NCBI GenBank assembly: GCA_964577365.1
Contig: CAZNYP010000002.1
Coordinates: forward strand, 1 to 64,000
Direction of reading: 5' to 3'
Source: JAGOVB01 sp964577365
GTDB lineage: Bacteria; Patescibacteriota; Minisyncoccia; Phycocordibacterales; PALSA-1337
Length of the DNA stretch: 64,000 bases
The notes below the pieces were generated by a model that was not told the DNA's origin, did no database searches, and saw only the letters and a list, made by a program, of their open reading frames with translations. This document shows, one piece after another, positions 43,923 through 52,087 of the stretch. Numbering within the stretch: position 1 is the first letter of the stretch; every line of letters starts with the position of its first letter. A program made the position numbers and the translations under genes.

Positions 43923-44486
43923 TTATAGCAGCACCTCTGGTGGGAGAGCGTACCGTCCGGTTTTGGAAAGGCGGATCGTGGGATGATCGTCCTCAATGCA
44001 AGCGAGCACCTCACGTGTCTGCGGCCAAAAAGGCTCGGCAAAGGCCGTGTTTAAAGATGTCTCGAGTGCCTCGTAGGCAGCGGTGTATTCCAAAAAGAAT
44101 CCTACCGTATCTCGGATGAGGAACGTATTGGTGCCAAGAAGCCAGCTATCGAGCCCGCACCCAGGAGCAGGAGGTTTGTCACCCTCTAGTCTCCCGTCGG
44201 GTTCATGGGATCCTGGATACTTGAAGAGACCTGTCCCTGTGAGACCAATGTAGTAGCCGGGCATAATAATCCGATTAACAAACACAGGCTCATCGCGCGA
44301 CGAACCATGACGCACTCTCCGGAGTACAGGTTGGTCCCCGATCTGCCTTACACTGACCGCATAGAGCAAGTGACTCGCGAGTACAAAAAAGCGCAGATTG
44401 TCTGGTTGCATACGATGGTGGTTGGAGTTGAGAAGATCAGTCTCAAACAATTTACCACTAAACCATACACTGTCAAACCATAGCAC
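43923..44486 (-). CDS. Orphan protein D, unknown function
   Basis: A protein of up to 187 residues, Pro- and Gly-rich in the middle; no family recognised. A GTG start at 44486 overlaps the stop of the small upstream gene (TAGTG), which suggests coupling; an ATG at 44411 is an alternative. It ends with a private terminator like the other orphans. Confidence 0.55.
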   Translation of the reverse strand: MLWFDSVWFSGKLFETDLLNSNHHRMQPDNLRFFVLASHLLYAVSVRQIGDQPVLRRVRHGSSRDEPVFVNRIIMPGYYIGLTGTGLFKYPGSHEPDGRLEGDKPPAPGCGLDSWLLGTNTFLIRDTVGFFLEYTAAYEALETSLNTAFAEPFWPQTREVLACIEDDHPTIRLSKTGRYALPPEVLL

Positions 44487-44620
44487 TATAAAAATTCGTA
44501 TTCTGTTTTAAAGAGTTTCTGTGCGAGTGCAAAAATCGCATAGGTAATAAAAGGAGCAGCGAGAGCGATAAAAGTACTCACCACCGCAAACACTCCATGG
44601 ATCAGTGTACGAGATTTCAT
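44486..44620 (-). CDS. Small membrane protein (44 residues)
   Basis: A frame starting MKSRTLIHGVFAVV, with one long hydrophobic stretch, ending TEYEFL. TATAAT (44632-44627) lies exactly six bases before the ATG, the strongest evidence that it is real. Unknown function; probably cotranscribed with orphan D. Confidence 0.55.
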   Translation of the reverse strand: MKSRTLIHGVFAVVSTFIALAAPFITYAIFALAQKLFKTEYEFL

Positions 44621-44637
44621 GATTGCATTATACACGA

Positions 44638-45165
44638 TTACAACCAGTCCAATTTGATTACCTCCGCATTTGCATATGCAGGTAAATCGTAAAATAGTTC
44701 GGGATCACCACCAGTTCTAATAGTCTCGATCACTCGTCCGACACCCGCATGACATACCATCAAAATGGTTTCGTCTTTGCCCTTCCAGTCATTTAGAAAA
44801 GAGTGTACACGCTCGAGGAATTTTTGTGGATTCTCGGCGTTTTCAGCCTGAATCATTTTCTTTGAGGTAATCTCGACTGTAGGTGTTCCTGTCAGATTCC
44901 CCATATCATACTCGGTGATGCGTGGATCGATCTCGATCTCTTTGGTATATCCAATAATCTCTGCCACAATTGCCGCAGTGTCTTTTGCGCGAATGAGTGG
45001 TGAGCTCACGATATGGTCGATCTTTAGTCCCATTTCTTTTATCTTATTCCCCTCTCCTTTTGCCTGCGCTCGTCCTTTTTCAGTGAGTGGCGAATCGTCT
45101 TTTTGTCCTGCAAATACATGCTTTAGATTAGCCTCACTTTCTCCGTGTCGTATAAAGTAAATCAT
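44638..45165 (-). CDS. Histidine phosphatase (phosphoglycerate-mutase superfamily)
   Basis: A 175-residue phosphatase: FIRHGESEAN with the phosphohistidine, SSPLIRAKDTA, the acidic RITEYDMGNL, and CHAGVGRVI with the second His. Substrate unknown. It is the free-standing relative of the domain inserted in IleRS. TATAAT (45177-45172) is six bases before the ATG. Confidence 0.9.
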   Translation of the reverse strand: MIYFIRHGESEANLKHVFAGQKDDSPLTEKGRAQAKGEGNKIKEMGLKIDHIVSSPLIRAKDTAAIVAEIIGYTKEIEIDPRITEYDMGNLTGTPTVEITSKKMIQAENAENPQKFLERVHSFLNDWKGKDETILMVCHAGVGRVIETIRTGGDPELFYDLPAYANAEVIKLDWL

Positions 45166-45172
45166 GAAAGGA

Positions 45173-45556
45173 TTATACTATGTATGGCACAAAAATAAAT
45201 AACCCAACAATCGCCGCAGTGATCGCAGAGATGAGTACTGCTCCCGCTGCCACGTCTTTTGTATCACGTGCATACGGATGATACTCCGGTGAGGTGAGGT
45301 CTATGTCGATCTCGATTGCAGTGTTAAACGCTTCCGCCACAAAAACAAATCCTCCAGTCAATACGAGAATCATCCACTCGATGTGAGTAATTTCGGAATA
45401 AAAACCTAGGCCAATAGCCAGAAGGAGTACGAGCACATGTATCCAGGCATTGTGTGTCGTCTTTAGAAAAAGGCGCACTCCTCTCCCTGCATGTGAAAAA
45501 CTCTGGGCACGTTTGAGGAGAGAAAATTCTTCTTTTGTATCAATTCGTTGTTCCAT
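45173..45556 (-). CDS. dgkA: Diacylglycerol/undecaprenol kinase
   Basis: A 127-residue membrane kinase with three TM helices and the family signature EAFNTAIEIDIDL; the second Glu and the ARDTKDVAAGAVL stretch match the Gram-positive undecaprenol kinase branch. It recycles lipid carrier. Its start overlaps the upstream phosphatase gene by 17 bases. Confidence 0.92.
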   Translation of the reverse strand: MEQRIDTKEEFSLLKRAQSFSHAGRGVRLFLKTTHNAWIHVLVLLLAIGLGFYSEITHIEWMILVLTGGFVFVAEAFNTAIEIDIDLTSPEYHPYARDTKDVAAGAVLISAITAAIVGLFIFVPYIV

Positions 45557-45989
45557 TGAGATTATTTATTTCGATAAATTTCTTCACCAATCCTTCTATC
45601 TGATCCACCGTCCTCACATATTCCTCCATACTCGTTCCCTTTGGATCTTTCACGTCCCAGTATTCTGCCTTATCGGACGAAGAAAGATAGTCGGGTATCG
45701 TCTCTGGCTCTGCCATCACTACGATTTTATCTGCCCAATCAACCATATCTGAAGTCAGTTGGGTACGAACATACTCGGATACATCTATCCCTTTTTCTTT
45801 TAGTGGAAGAATTATCTTTTCCGGATTGATTAAATCTTTTATTTTTTGTCCATCCCTGCTCTCTCCCTCTTTGTTTACTACTTGTGTACCCGCAGATAGT
45901 ACCTCGTGTTTATCATTCATTGTTCTAAAAAGCGCCTCTGCCATTTGGCTTCGTCCGGCATTTCCCCTACAGACAAAAAGGATTTTCAT
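45540..45989 (-). CDS. Low-molecular-weight protein tyrosine phosphatase / arsenate reductase-like
   Basis: A 149-residue enzyme with P-loop VCRGNAGRSQMAEA (Cys-x5-Arg-Ser) at the N-terminus and an Asp-Pro late in the chain (DVKDPKG). Either phosphatase or arsenate reductase activity fits. TATAAT (46001-45996) is six bases before the ATG. Heads a unit with dgkA. Confidence 0.88.
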   Translation of the reverse strand: MKILFVCRGNAGRSQMAEALFRTMNDKHEVLSAGTQVVNKEGESRDGQKIKDLINPEKIILPLKEKGIDVSEYVRTQLTSDMVDWADKIVVMAEPETIPDYLSSSDKAEYWDVKDPKGTSMEEYVRTVDQIEGLVKKFIEINNLNGTTN

Positions 45990-46036
45990 AGGGTGATTAT
46001 AGCAAATCGGGGTGCGGTGGTGGGGGTGTAAGAAAG

Positions 46037-46360
46037 CTATATCTGCCTTCCTGAAACCAAGTGAAAGTGTAGGTGCTGTGAATCTTGGAATTCTCCCCCA
46101 TTTGTAATAATTTTGTAATTTTTCTCATGAAGTTGGTATTTTAAAATAATTTCTTTTATCACAGTAAAGATATCGGCAATCAAAGAAATATCTTCGACGT
46201 CGGCGAGTCGTGTTATATGATGTTTGGGAACAATGACCACATGAAAAGTCCAGTCTGGTTTTGTATGGTGAAATGCTAGGACGTTATTTGTCTCAACTTC
46301 TTTCTTCACCTCAATCTTATTATTTAGCACAAAGTCACAATAGAAATCTTTTGTATCCAT
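46037..46360 (-). CDS. HIT-family nucleotide hydrolase
   Basis: A 107-residue protein with the triad HLHFHLV (His-x-His-x-His form) and VVIVPKHHITRLAD upstream. It probably cleaves adenylated nucleotides. TAATAT (46372-46367) is six bases before the ATG. Confidence 0.9.
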   Translation of the reverse strand: MDTKDFYCDFVLNNKIEVKKEVETNNVLAFHHTKPDWTFHVVIVPKHHITRLADVEDISLIADIFTVIKEIILKYQLHEKNYKIITNGGEFQDSQHLHFHLVSGRQI

Positions 46361-46384
46361 ATATAGATATTATCATATTGCGTG

Positions 46385-46456
46385 GGTGACTACTGGGAGT
46401 TGAACCCAGACTAAGAGCTCCACAAGCTCGTGTGCTACCGCTACACCATAGCCACC
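46385..46456 (-). tRNA. tRNA-His (GTG)
   Basis: Cloverleaf with acceptor GTGGCTA/TAGTCAC, anticodon loop TTGTGGA, and the extra 5' G (46456) opposite C73 typical of tRNA-His. CCA is not encoded. Confidence 0.95.
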
Positions 46457-46476
46457 ATATTACATTTTACTCACGG

Positions 46477-46560
46477 TGCGCAGGAGAAGACTCGAACTTC
46501 CAAGCCCTTGCGGGCGCTACCACCTCAAGGTAGTGCGTCTACCAGTTTCGCCACCTGCGC
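46477..46560 (-). tRNA. tRNA-Leu (GAG)
   Basis: An 84-base type II tRNA: acceptor GCGCAGG/CCTGCGC, anticodon loop TTGAGGT in a CTACC/GGTAG stem, long variable arm (CGCCCGCAAGGGC region). Discriminator A; CCA not encoded. Confidence 0.95.
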
Positions 46561-46601
46561 ATGTAACCCCACCACTATAACAAAATCTGGTTTTTAATCA
46601 A

Positions 46602-46626
46602 ATAAAAACCGCCTTTCGGCGGATTT
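46602..46626 (-). terminator. Terminator of rplS
   Basis: CCGCC/GGCGG stem (46609-46622) with T run on the minus strand, three bases after the stop region. Confidence 0.85.
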
Positions 46627-46628
46627 TA

Positions 46629-47021
46629 CTATTTTGTCTCTACCGCCTCTACTGCTGGGACAACTTCTGGTTCTTCCTTTATTGCGAGTGTTTTTCGCAT
46701 TGCACGTCGGATTTCCTTTGCTGCCTTTTCTCGGACAAAGTAGAGCTTTGATCGGCGAGTCTTCGCTTTTCGGATGATTTCGATCTTGTCGATCATCGGA
46801 GAGTATAGTGGAAAGATTTTCTCTACCCCTACTCCATCCATCACCTTTCGAACAGTAAAGGTACCACCCATCTCTGCACCGTGCTTTCGAGCGAGAACGA
46901 GCCCTTCAAACGCCTGGAGGCGGAACTTGTCTTTTTCTTTGATTTTTTGCCACACACGAACAGTGTCACCTGACTGAAAATCAAGTTTTGCGCGTGCTTC
47001 GTTTGCTAAAATGGTTGTCAT
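46629..47021 (-). CDS. rplS: 50S ribosomal protein L19
   Basis: A 130-residue protein (SGDTVRVWQKIKEKDKFRLQ in part, FEGLVLARK, GVGVEKIFPLYSP, RRSKLYFVRE) with an acidic C-terminal tail (EEPEVVPAVEAVETK). ATG 47021 is used since residues before it are not L19-like. Confidence 0.95.
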   Translation of the reverse strand: MTTILANEARAKLDFQSGDTVRVWQKIKEKDKFRLQAFEGLVLARKHGAEMGGTFTVRKVMDGVGVEKIFPLYSPMIDKIEIIRKAKTRRSKLYFVREKAAKEIRRAMRKTLAIKEEPEVVPAVEAVETK

Positions 47022-47053
47022 ACGTAGAGCCAAATCTAACATAAAGCCCTTAT

Positions 47054-47767
47054 TTACGCAACTCCGAACTCCTTTTTTGCCTCTACGAAATCCTCTGGGA
47101 GGGGTGCTTCTACAGTGATTTCCTTGCCTTCCATATTGGTAAAGGTGATTTCTCCGGCATGGAGTGCATTTCGAGTAAAGCCAAACAGTGCTGCCTTTCC
47201 AGAACCATAGAGTGGGTCGTGGACGATAGGATGGTTGATCGAGGCAAAGTGTACGCGGATCTGATGTGTACGGCCTGTCTTTGGCTCTGCCATGACGTAT
47301 GAGGCTAGTTTGGTAGTCTTTATGACGGTATACCAGGTCTCGGCCTCACGCAGTTCTCCGCGAGCTCCACGAGTGGCAGACCACTTGCGAAAGTCGCTCT
47401 TGCTACGACCGATCGGACGGTTGATCGTACCGTATTTGTCTTTGAGTTCTCCGTAGACAAAGGCATAGTATTTTTTCTGTATCGTGCGGTTTTGAAACTG
47501 ATCTTTTAGGAATTGGTGAGTCTCTTGGTCTTTTGCAACGAGGATCACACCCGAAGTTTCTTTGTCGAGACGATGAACGATACCAGGACGGATGACGTCA
47601 CCCATCTTCTCCCCCACTTCTTTTGTCTGTGGATAGTGCTCGACGATCCAGTCGACGAGGGTGAGCTCGTCGCGCTTTCCGTCTGGGTGCACCGTGAGAC
47701 CTGCCGGTTTGTATAGGGCGAGTATGTGTGGATCTTCGTATAAGATATTTATGTCTAAATTGTTCAT
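47054..47767 (-). CDS. rluD: RluD-type 23S rRNA pseudouridine synthase
   Basis: A 237-residue enzyme with catalytic HRLDKETSGVI, PKTGRTHQIRVHF and HPIVHDPLYG. The N-terminal S4 domain of E. coli RluD is missing. Its ATG overlaps the upstream gene by four bases (ATGA). Confidence 0.92.
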   Translation of the reverse strand: MNNLDINILYEDPHILALYKPAGLTVHPDGKRDELTLVDWIVEHYPQTKEVGEKMGDVIRPGIVHRLDKETSGVILVAKDQETHQFLKDQFQNRTIQKKYYAFVYGELKDKYGTINRPIGRSKSDFRKWSATRGARGELREAETWYTVIKTTKLASYVMAEPKTGRTHQIRVHFASINHPIVHDPLYGSGKAALFGFTRNALHAGEITFTNMEGKEITVEAPLPEDFVEAKKEFGVA

Positions 47768-48426
47768 TGATTTGCTTGGCGTCTGTATCCTTCGATCCAC
47801 CCTAAAATCTTCAAAAGGAGTTTGGTATCACCGACGCCAATATCCAATGTACCATACTGTAGGGTTTTGCGAATGTTTTGAGAGCTTTTACTTTTGATAA
47901 TGTATGTTTTAAAAAACTGTGACAAAGGAACCTTTGTAACTTCCGACCAGTACTTTTCCGCCTGCTTTGCTGCGACGGCTGAATGAATATGGATATGCCC
48001 TTTAAATCTATCATCTTTTACAGCACAGACTTCTCTAAAAAATCTCATCATTATAGAAATAATTGCTGGATCACTGTTACTAATACGCGCCATACCTTTA
48101 GTAGACTTAGACCCTTCACCCCAGTAGAGACCGATACCCAGTACCTTGAGCGTCGCAAGATCCATCTTCTCGACCGAAACTGCGGATTCTTCAATAGATG
48201 TACTCTTCTTCAATAATTCATTTCGAAGACGACTCTGACGTCTTTTCTCGACCACTTTCGGTGAGTGAGTATAATTCTTGAGACGTAATTTCTGCTTCGG
48301 TGTGAGAACAACACCTCTTACCCAAGTACTTACACTCCCTTGAGATGCCCCTAATTGATGAGCAATGTGTTTAACAGAAAGTCCTTTCCTTCGTAATGCA
48401 ATTGATTTGTCTCTTTTTGACATCAT
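47764..48426 (-). CDS. HTH protein with LAGLIDADG-like domain
   Basis: A 220-residue protein. Residues about 1-45 form a resolvase/Hin-like HTH (ALRRKGLSVKHIAHQLGASQGSVSTWVRG). The remainder contains VLGIGLYWGEGSKSTKG and a second similar region, reminiscent of LAGLIDADG endonuclease-like or WhiA-like folds, though the acidic catalytic residues are not clear. Whether it is a regulator or an endonuclease remains open. TAGTAT (48439-48434) is seven bases before the ATG. Confidence 0.6.
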   Translation of the reverse strand: MMSKRDKSIALRRKGLSVKHIAHQLGASQGSVSTWVRGVVLTPKQKLRLKNYTHSPKVVEKRRQSRLRNELLKKSTSIEESAVSVEKMDLATLKVLGIGLYWGEGSKSTKGMARISNSDPAIISIMMRFFREVCAVKDDRFKGHIHIHSAVAAKQAEKYWSEVTKVPLSQFFKTYIIKSKSSQNIRKTLQYGTLDIGVGDTKLLLKILGWIEGYRRQANQ

Positions 48427-48514
48427 GAGATATATACTACTTCGGCATAGCTTAATATGTCAAATCTTCAAAGAGATTGAAAAATAAGTGTTTTTAGTCT
48501 ATGCTAGTCATATT

Positions 48515-48587
48515 GCGCGATTAGCTCAGTTGGTAGAGCGCCCCATTTACACTGGGAGGGTCGCAAGTTCGAGTCTTGCATCGCGCA
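48515..48587 (+). tRNA. tRNA-Val (TAC)
   Basis: Acceptor GCGCGAT/ATCGCGC, anticodon loop TTTACAC in a CCCCA/TGGG stem. Discriminator A followed by CCG, so CCA is not complete in the gene. Confidence 0.95.
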
Positions 48588-48626
48588 CCGATACCTCAAT
48601 TTTTTATGGTATAATGGTTTTTTAGA

Positions 48627-48836
48627 ATGTCCTCTCGAAAAATAGTAGTTACCTATCTCTCAAAAGATAGACCTGCGATCGTGTTCCTACCAGGCATCCT
48701 GTATGCCGAGATCACGCCTCATAAAGGTGTGCTCGAATGGCCGGATCCACCACCAATCCCTTTTTCACAATTCCTTGGGTACTATACCCAAGAAGAATTT
48801 GATCAGAGGCAGAACAAAAAGAATGATGACGAGTAA
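48627..48836 (+). CDS. Hypothetical protein (69 residues)
   Basis: A short protein (MSSRKIVVTYLSKDRPAIVF to QRQNKKNDDE) with Pro-rich middle (WPDPPPIPFSQF) and acidic tail. No family recognised. TATAAT (48610-48615) is 11 bases before the ATG and a terminator follows closely, so it is a unit of its own. Confidence 0.55.
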   Translation: MSSRKIVVTYLSKDRPAIVFLPGILYAEITPHKGVLEWPDPPPIPFSQFLGYYTQEEFDQRQNKKNDDE

Positions 48837-48838
48837 CA

Positions 48839-48869
48839 CCACCCGCGCTTGGCGCGGTTTGGCTTTTTT
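48839..48869 (+). terminator. Terminator of the 48.6 kb small gene
   Basis: CCACCCGCGC/GCGCGGTTTGG imperfect stem followed by CTTTTTT on the plus strand. Confidence 0.8.
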
Positions 48870-48883
48870 ATTTCGTTACGTTG

Positions 48884-48955
48884 TGCCCCTGGTTGGAATC
48901 GAACCAACATTGACGGCTTAGAAGTCCGCAGTTCTATCCATTGAACTACAAGGGC
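48884..48955 (-). tRNA. tRNA-Arg (TCT)
   Basis: Acceptor GCCCTTG/CAGGGGC, anticodon loop CTTCTAA, T arm GTTGG/CCAAC. The pair closing the anticodon stem would be A31-G39, a mismatch. Discriminator A; CCA not encoded. Confidence 0.9.
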
Positions 48956-48968
48956 TATGTATAAGAGA

Positions 48969-49250
48969 CTATACCGAAGGGTCTCTAGCGTCAACCTTTT
49001 CTATCTCCCCTTTTTCGAATCGAGTCTTTTTTTCATTATATTGATCGAGCAATTCGTCGAGCCGTTTTGTATCAATAGCCTTTACCGTACTCGTTGCGGT
49101 CTTTGCATTGGGAATCTCGATGGTCTTGACCTTTTGAAACTCGACGACCGATAGCCCTGCAAGAGCTACGAGGGCCACCGCTGCCATCACGAGCACAATG
49201 AACCAGTCATAGTAGGCATCGTGCGTAAATTGTTTGAAAAAGCGTTTCAT
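48969..49250 (-). CDS. Small TM protein at the end of the pilMNO cluster
   Basis: A 93-residue protein with one TM helix (about 16-38) and a charged C-terminal helix (RLDELLDQYNEKKTRFEKGE). It overlaps the pilO-like gene by four bases. A pilus-assembly lipoprotein (PilP) would be expected at this place, but no lipobox or PilP domain is seen. Confidence 0.65.
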   Translation of the reverse strand: MKRFFKQFTHDAYYDWFIVLVMAAVALVALAGLSVVEFQKVKTIEIPNAKTATSTVKAIDTKRLDELLDQYNEKKTRFEKGEIEKVDARDPSV

Positions 49251-49774
49251 TTTATTTTTAATAATTCAATTGAAAATGTCATACCCCAGGTCGGCACCTT
49301 CCCTTTTTCGGTAGATGGATCTCGTTTGAGACTGATATTTGAGATCGAGATCTTGTACGGCAACGATTCGATAGCATTCATATAGGTGAGCACACTGCTC
49401 CAGGTGCCGCGGGTCTCTACCCGACCTCTCACTCGACCCAAAACCCCAGTATCATCAGCAGAGAGTGATGAAATATTTACCGACACGCCGGTGCGTGTAC
49501 CGAGTGACTCGAGCTTCTCGATAACTTCAACAATACTGCTCTCAGTAACGATAAACGCCTTGAGCGCATTTTGTGTGTCGGTCGTATGCTTTAAAATACT
49601 GACCAGTTTTTGAGCTTGCGTACTCCGTATATCCTGGTCGCGTACTCCCACCGATAGCTCAGCAATCTTTTCTATATATGTTTCCGTCTTTAAAAATACA
49701 AAGACAAAGCCGAGTACGCTTCCAAAAAAGAGGAGTGTTGCTATACCGAGTAATGTTTTGAGTCTTTTTGACAT
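49247..49774 (-). CDS. pilO: Type IV pilus assembly protein PilO-like
   Basis: A 175-residue bitopic protein: short cytoplasmic start, TM helix (about 7-29), coiled coil (about 35-75) and a ferredoxin-like C-terminal domain (VEVIEKLESLGTRTGVSVNI, VLTYMNAIESLPYKISISNI). Layout and position after PilN-like gene support PilO; sequence conservation in this family is low. Confidence 0.7.
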   Translation of the reverse strand: MSKRLKTLLGIATLLFFGSVLGFVFVFLKTETYIEKIAELSVGVRDQDIRSTQAQKLVSILKHTTDTQNALKAFIVTESSIVEVIEKLESLGTRTGVSVNISSLSADDTGVLGRVRGRVETRGTWSSVLTYMNAIESLPYKISISNISLKRDPSTEKGKVPTWGMTFSIELLKIK

Positions 49775-49775
49775 A

Positions 49776-50312
49776 TTAGTTTGCTTGGATTCGCATCACA
49801 AACGACAGATCCTTGCTCTTTGCGAGGTCAGACACCGGTAGTTCGACCTTTTGCACCCCTTTATAGCCTTCTATTTTTTTTCTAAAAGCGAGGAGTGCGT
49901 CACGGTTTGCCGATACTCCACCCACTCGCAGATCGATCGTCGAAGAAGCATTTGTCGAGAGTTCAAAGCTCGTGAGCCTTACTCCGGGAATGAGAGATTC
50001 ATTTGGAATGAGTACGGCTCGGGTGAGTATGGGGTTATTGCTTCCCTCGAGAAATCGATTACTAAAATCAGTTGCGTATTTTACCTGTAGCTCATTTTCT
50101 TTTACCTGTGCGAGGAGTTTTTTCTGTCCCTCGTTTGATAGTTGGTACTCCTTATCCCGCACATCACTCCGAGCAGCGACGTATGCTGGCAACATAAAAA
50201 TGATACCCGCAACACAAACCCCGGTACCCACGAGAAGGATCACGATCATCAACCGTGTGATGTATTCACTGCGTAGTGCTTTTTTTTGTTCTTCGGGGAG
50301 ATATGTATGCAT
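49776..50312 (-). CDS. pilN: Type IV pilus assembly protein PilN-like
   Basis: A 178-residue bitopic protein with a TM helix (about 18-42), coiled coil, and a ferredoxin-like domain (LIPGVRLTSFELSTNASSTI). ATG 50312 (MHTYLPEEQKKALR) gives the short cytoplasmic N-terminus expected to bind PilM. Confidence 0.72.
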   Translation of the reverse strand: MHTYLPEEQKKALRSEYITRLMIVILLVGTGVCVAGIIFMLPAYVAARSDVRDKEYQLSNEGQKKLLAQVKENELQVKYATDFSNRFLEGSNNPILTRAVLIPNESLIPGVRLTSFELSTNASSTIDLRVGGVSANRDALLAFRKKIEGYKGVQKVELPVSDLAKSKDLSFVMRIQAN

Positions 50313-50313
50313 G

Positions 50314-51207
50314 TTAGTCGGTGAGTGAGAGTCCGAGCGCCACTCCATAGTCGAGTGACACCCCGCTCAAAATATCTGCGCTGATGACCTTTTTAATACC
50401 CGTGAGTCCTTCGAGGTTTTTGGCTACACTCACTGACTCAGCAGTACTACCAAACACATAGAGGTATTCTAGCTTGTTTTCATTGTGGGAATTCCAATAC
50501 CCCATTACTTTTTCTACCTCGGTTTTGATGAGAGCATTGTTCCCCATCGTCTGGATGGTCGAGCTAAATCGTGGAGTACGCTCAGAGATGATATACATGT
50601 TTGTTTTCTGACTCGAAACCTGGACAATCATCGCTACTTGTTTTTTGTCCGGTGATATAGAGCGGATGAGTGCATGCGGCTCGGTATCAAACGCCTGTAC
50701 TGCAAGACCTGCGATAGTACATGCCGAGAGATACGACTGCACGGTCTTTTGATGAAACGCCACCACCCCAACCCGCGTAACAAGACCCCCTCTCTTCTCG
50801 AGAGGATCACATTCAAAAATCGCCTCACTCGGTGGAAATGGCACATTTTCCTCGAGCTTTACCTCGACCATCGCGCGCACATTTTCCTCGAGTGCTCCCG
50901 GTATATCGACCTGGAAAAGATACATCTTTTCTTCGGGCAGAGACACACGCACGTTTGAGAGGCCTAGTTTTTCTCGGACTATTTTTATCTCTTGGGCGAG
51001 CGCATTTTCATTGGTTACATAGCCTGCTTCGACAAGTCCTTTTGGGAGAAGGCGCTCGACATACGCAAGTATTTTATACCCCGAGCGGCGCTTGCTCGAT
51101 ACGACCGCGCGGATGGCATCGTCGTTTATATGAAGGCCTGCACAACGCATGCTTAAAAGATCTGGTGGAGGAAACAGGGTGAAAAATTTGGATCGATGCT
51201 CGAGCAT
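50314..51207 (-). CDS. pilM: Type IV pilus assembly protein PilM
   Basis: A 297-residue actin-like ATPase-fold protein (CAGLHINDDAIRAVV, VRVSLPEEKMYLFQVDIP, AMVEVKLEENVPFPPSEA). It forms the cytoplasmic ring that binds the PilN tail. TATAAT (51222-51217) ends nine bases before the ATG. No pilB, pilC, pilT or pilin gene is in the window. Confidence 0.85.
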   Translation of the reverse strand: MLEHRSKFFTLFPPPDLLSMRCAGLHINDDAIRAVVSSKRRSGYKILAYVERLLPKGLVEAGYVTNENALAQEIKIVREKLGLSNVRVSLPEEKMYLFQVDIPGALEENVRAMVEVKLEENVPFPPSEAIFECDPLEKRGGLVTRVGVVAFHQKTVQSYLSACTIAGLAVQAFDTEPHALIRSISPDKKQVAMIVQVSSQKTNMYIISERTPRFSSTIQTMGNNALIKTEVEKVMGYWNSHNENKLEYLYVFGSTAESVSVAKNLEGLTGIKKVISADILSGVSLDYGVALGLSLTD

Positions 51208-51225
51208 TTACGCTCTATTATACTA

Positions 51226-51561
51226 CTATTTTGCCTTGGTCCCCTCGGGGATATCCGCAATAGGTTCGAGGAGTGAGAACTTGCCATCTTCAGTCGAAAC
51301 TGCAAAGAGCATGCCGTTACTCTCGAATCCTTTTATCATTCTCGGCAGCAGATTGGTCACAAACATGCATTTCTTCCCTACCAAGACCGCACAGTCTGGG
51401 AAATATAGAGATATTCCAGAAACAATTTGACGTGGAGTACCTTCGGCAAAGTCCACAGAGAGCTTGAGTAGCTTGTCTGTATCAGGTATTTTTTCGGCTG
51501 AGAGGATTTTCCCCACCTTTATCTCTACTTTTGCAAAATCTTCGTATGTTATTTTATCCAT
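51226..51561 (-). CDS. Free-standing tRNA-binding domain (MetRS C-terminal/Trbp111 type)
   Basis: A 111-residue OB-fold protein (FAKVEIKVGKILSAEKIPDTDKLLKL in parts, RQIVSGISLYFP, KKCMFVTNLLPRMIKG, SNGMLFAVS). It matches the EMAP-like module usually fused to the C-terminus of dimeric MetRS; the metG gene here (16380-17768) lacks it. It probably raises tRNA affinity in trans. It overlaps ruvX by eight bases. Confidence 0.9.
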   Translation of the reverse strand: MDKITYEDFAKVEIKVGKILSAEKIPDTDKLLKLSVDFAEGTPRQIVSGISLYFPDCAVLVGKKCMFVTNLLPRMIKGFESNGMLFAVSTEDGKFSLLEPIADIPEGTKAK

Positions 51562-51934
51562 TGTGTTTATCTAAAAATCTTTGAAGTATAAGGGCTGCTG
51601 CTGACGCATCGAGCATATCATGTTTTCCTTGAAAAAACTCGGCATGCTGGCTCGTCATGTATTCTTTTTCAAAAATGACCGGTAGTCGCGTCGTACCCTC
51701 GAGCTCTTTTTTAAAGGGAGTGATGAGCTCCATGATTTTGTTATTCTCATTTTTATCATTGACTGACTCGCCCAAGACGATCCCCTCTACCCCACCTTTG
51801 CAAATCGCAACGATTCTTTCTATGAGTTTGTGATCGTTGGGGACCACACTGTGAGGCATCGCGAACTTTCCCCCTTCGTCAGAGAGGGCTAGTCCTACAC
51901 GTTTTGAACCAAAGTCGATGCCGAGGTATCTCAT
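51554..51934 (-). CDS. ruvX: Holliday junction resolvase-like RuvX (YqgF)
   Basis: A 126-residue RNase H-fold nuclease (YLGIDFGSKRVGLALSD, GIVLGESVN, DASAAALILQRFL). The family also processes 16S rRNA precursors. ATG 51934 has TATAGT (51946-51941) six bases upstream. Confidence 0.92.
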   Translation of the reverse strand: MRYLGIDFGSKRVGLALSDEGGKFAMPHSVVPNDHKLIERIVAICKGGVEGIVLGESVNDKNENNKIMELITPFKKELEGTTRLPVIFEKEYMTSQHAEFFQGKHDMLDASAAALILQRFLDKHNG

Positions 51935-51991
51935 GAGGAAACTATACAATATATTGGACTAAAATGATATTTTTGGTATGATGGCACCACT

Positions 51992-52078
51992 GGATGGGTG
52001 GCTGAGTGGTCTAAAGCAACGGTCTTGAAAACCGTCGCCCTCGTAAGGGGGCCGTGAGTTCGAATCTCACCCCATCCG
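51992..52078 (+). tRNA. tRNA-Ser (TGA)
   Basis: An 87-base type II tRNA: acceptor GGATGGG/CCCATCC, anticodon loop CTTGAAA in ACGGT/ACCGT, long variable arm (CGCCCTCGTAAGGGGGC region), discriminator G. CCA not encoded. Confidence 0.95.
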
Positions 52079-52087
52079 CAGAAAAGT

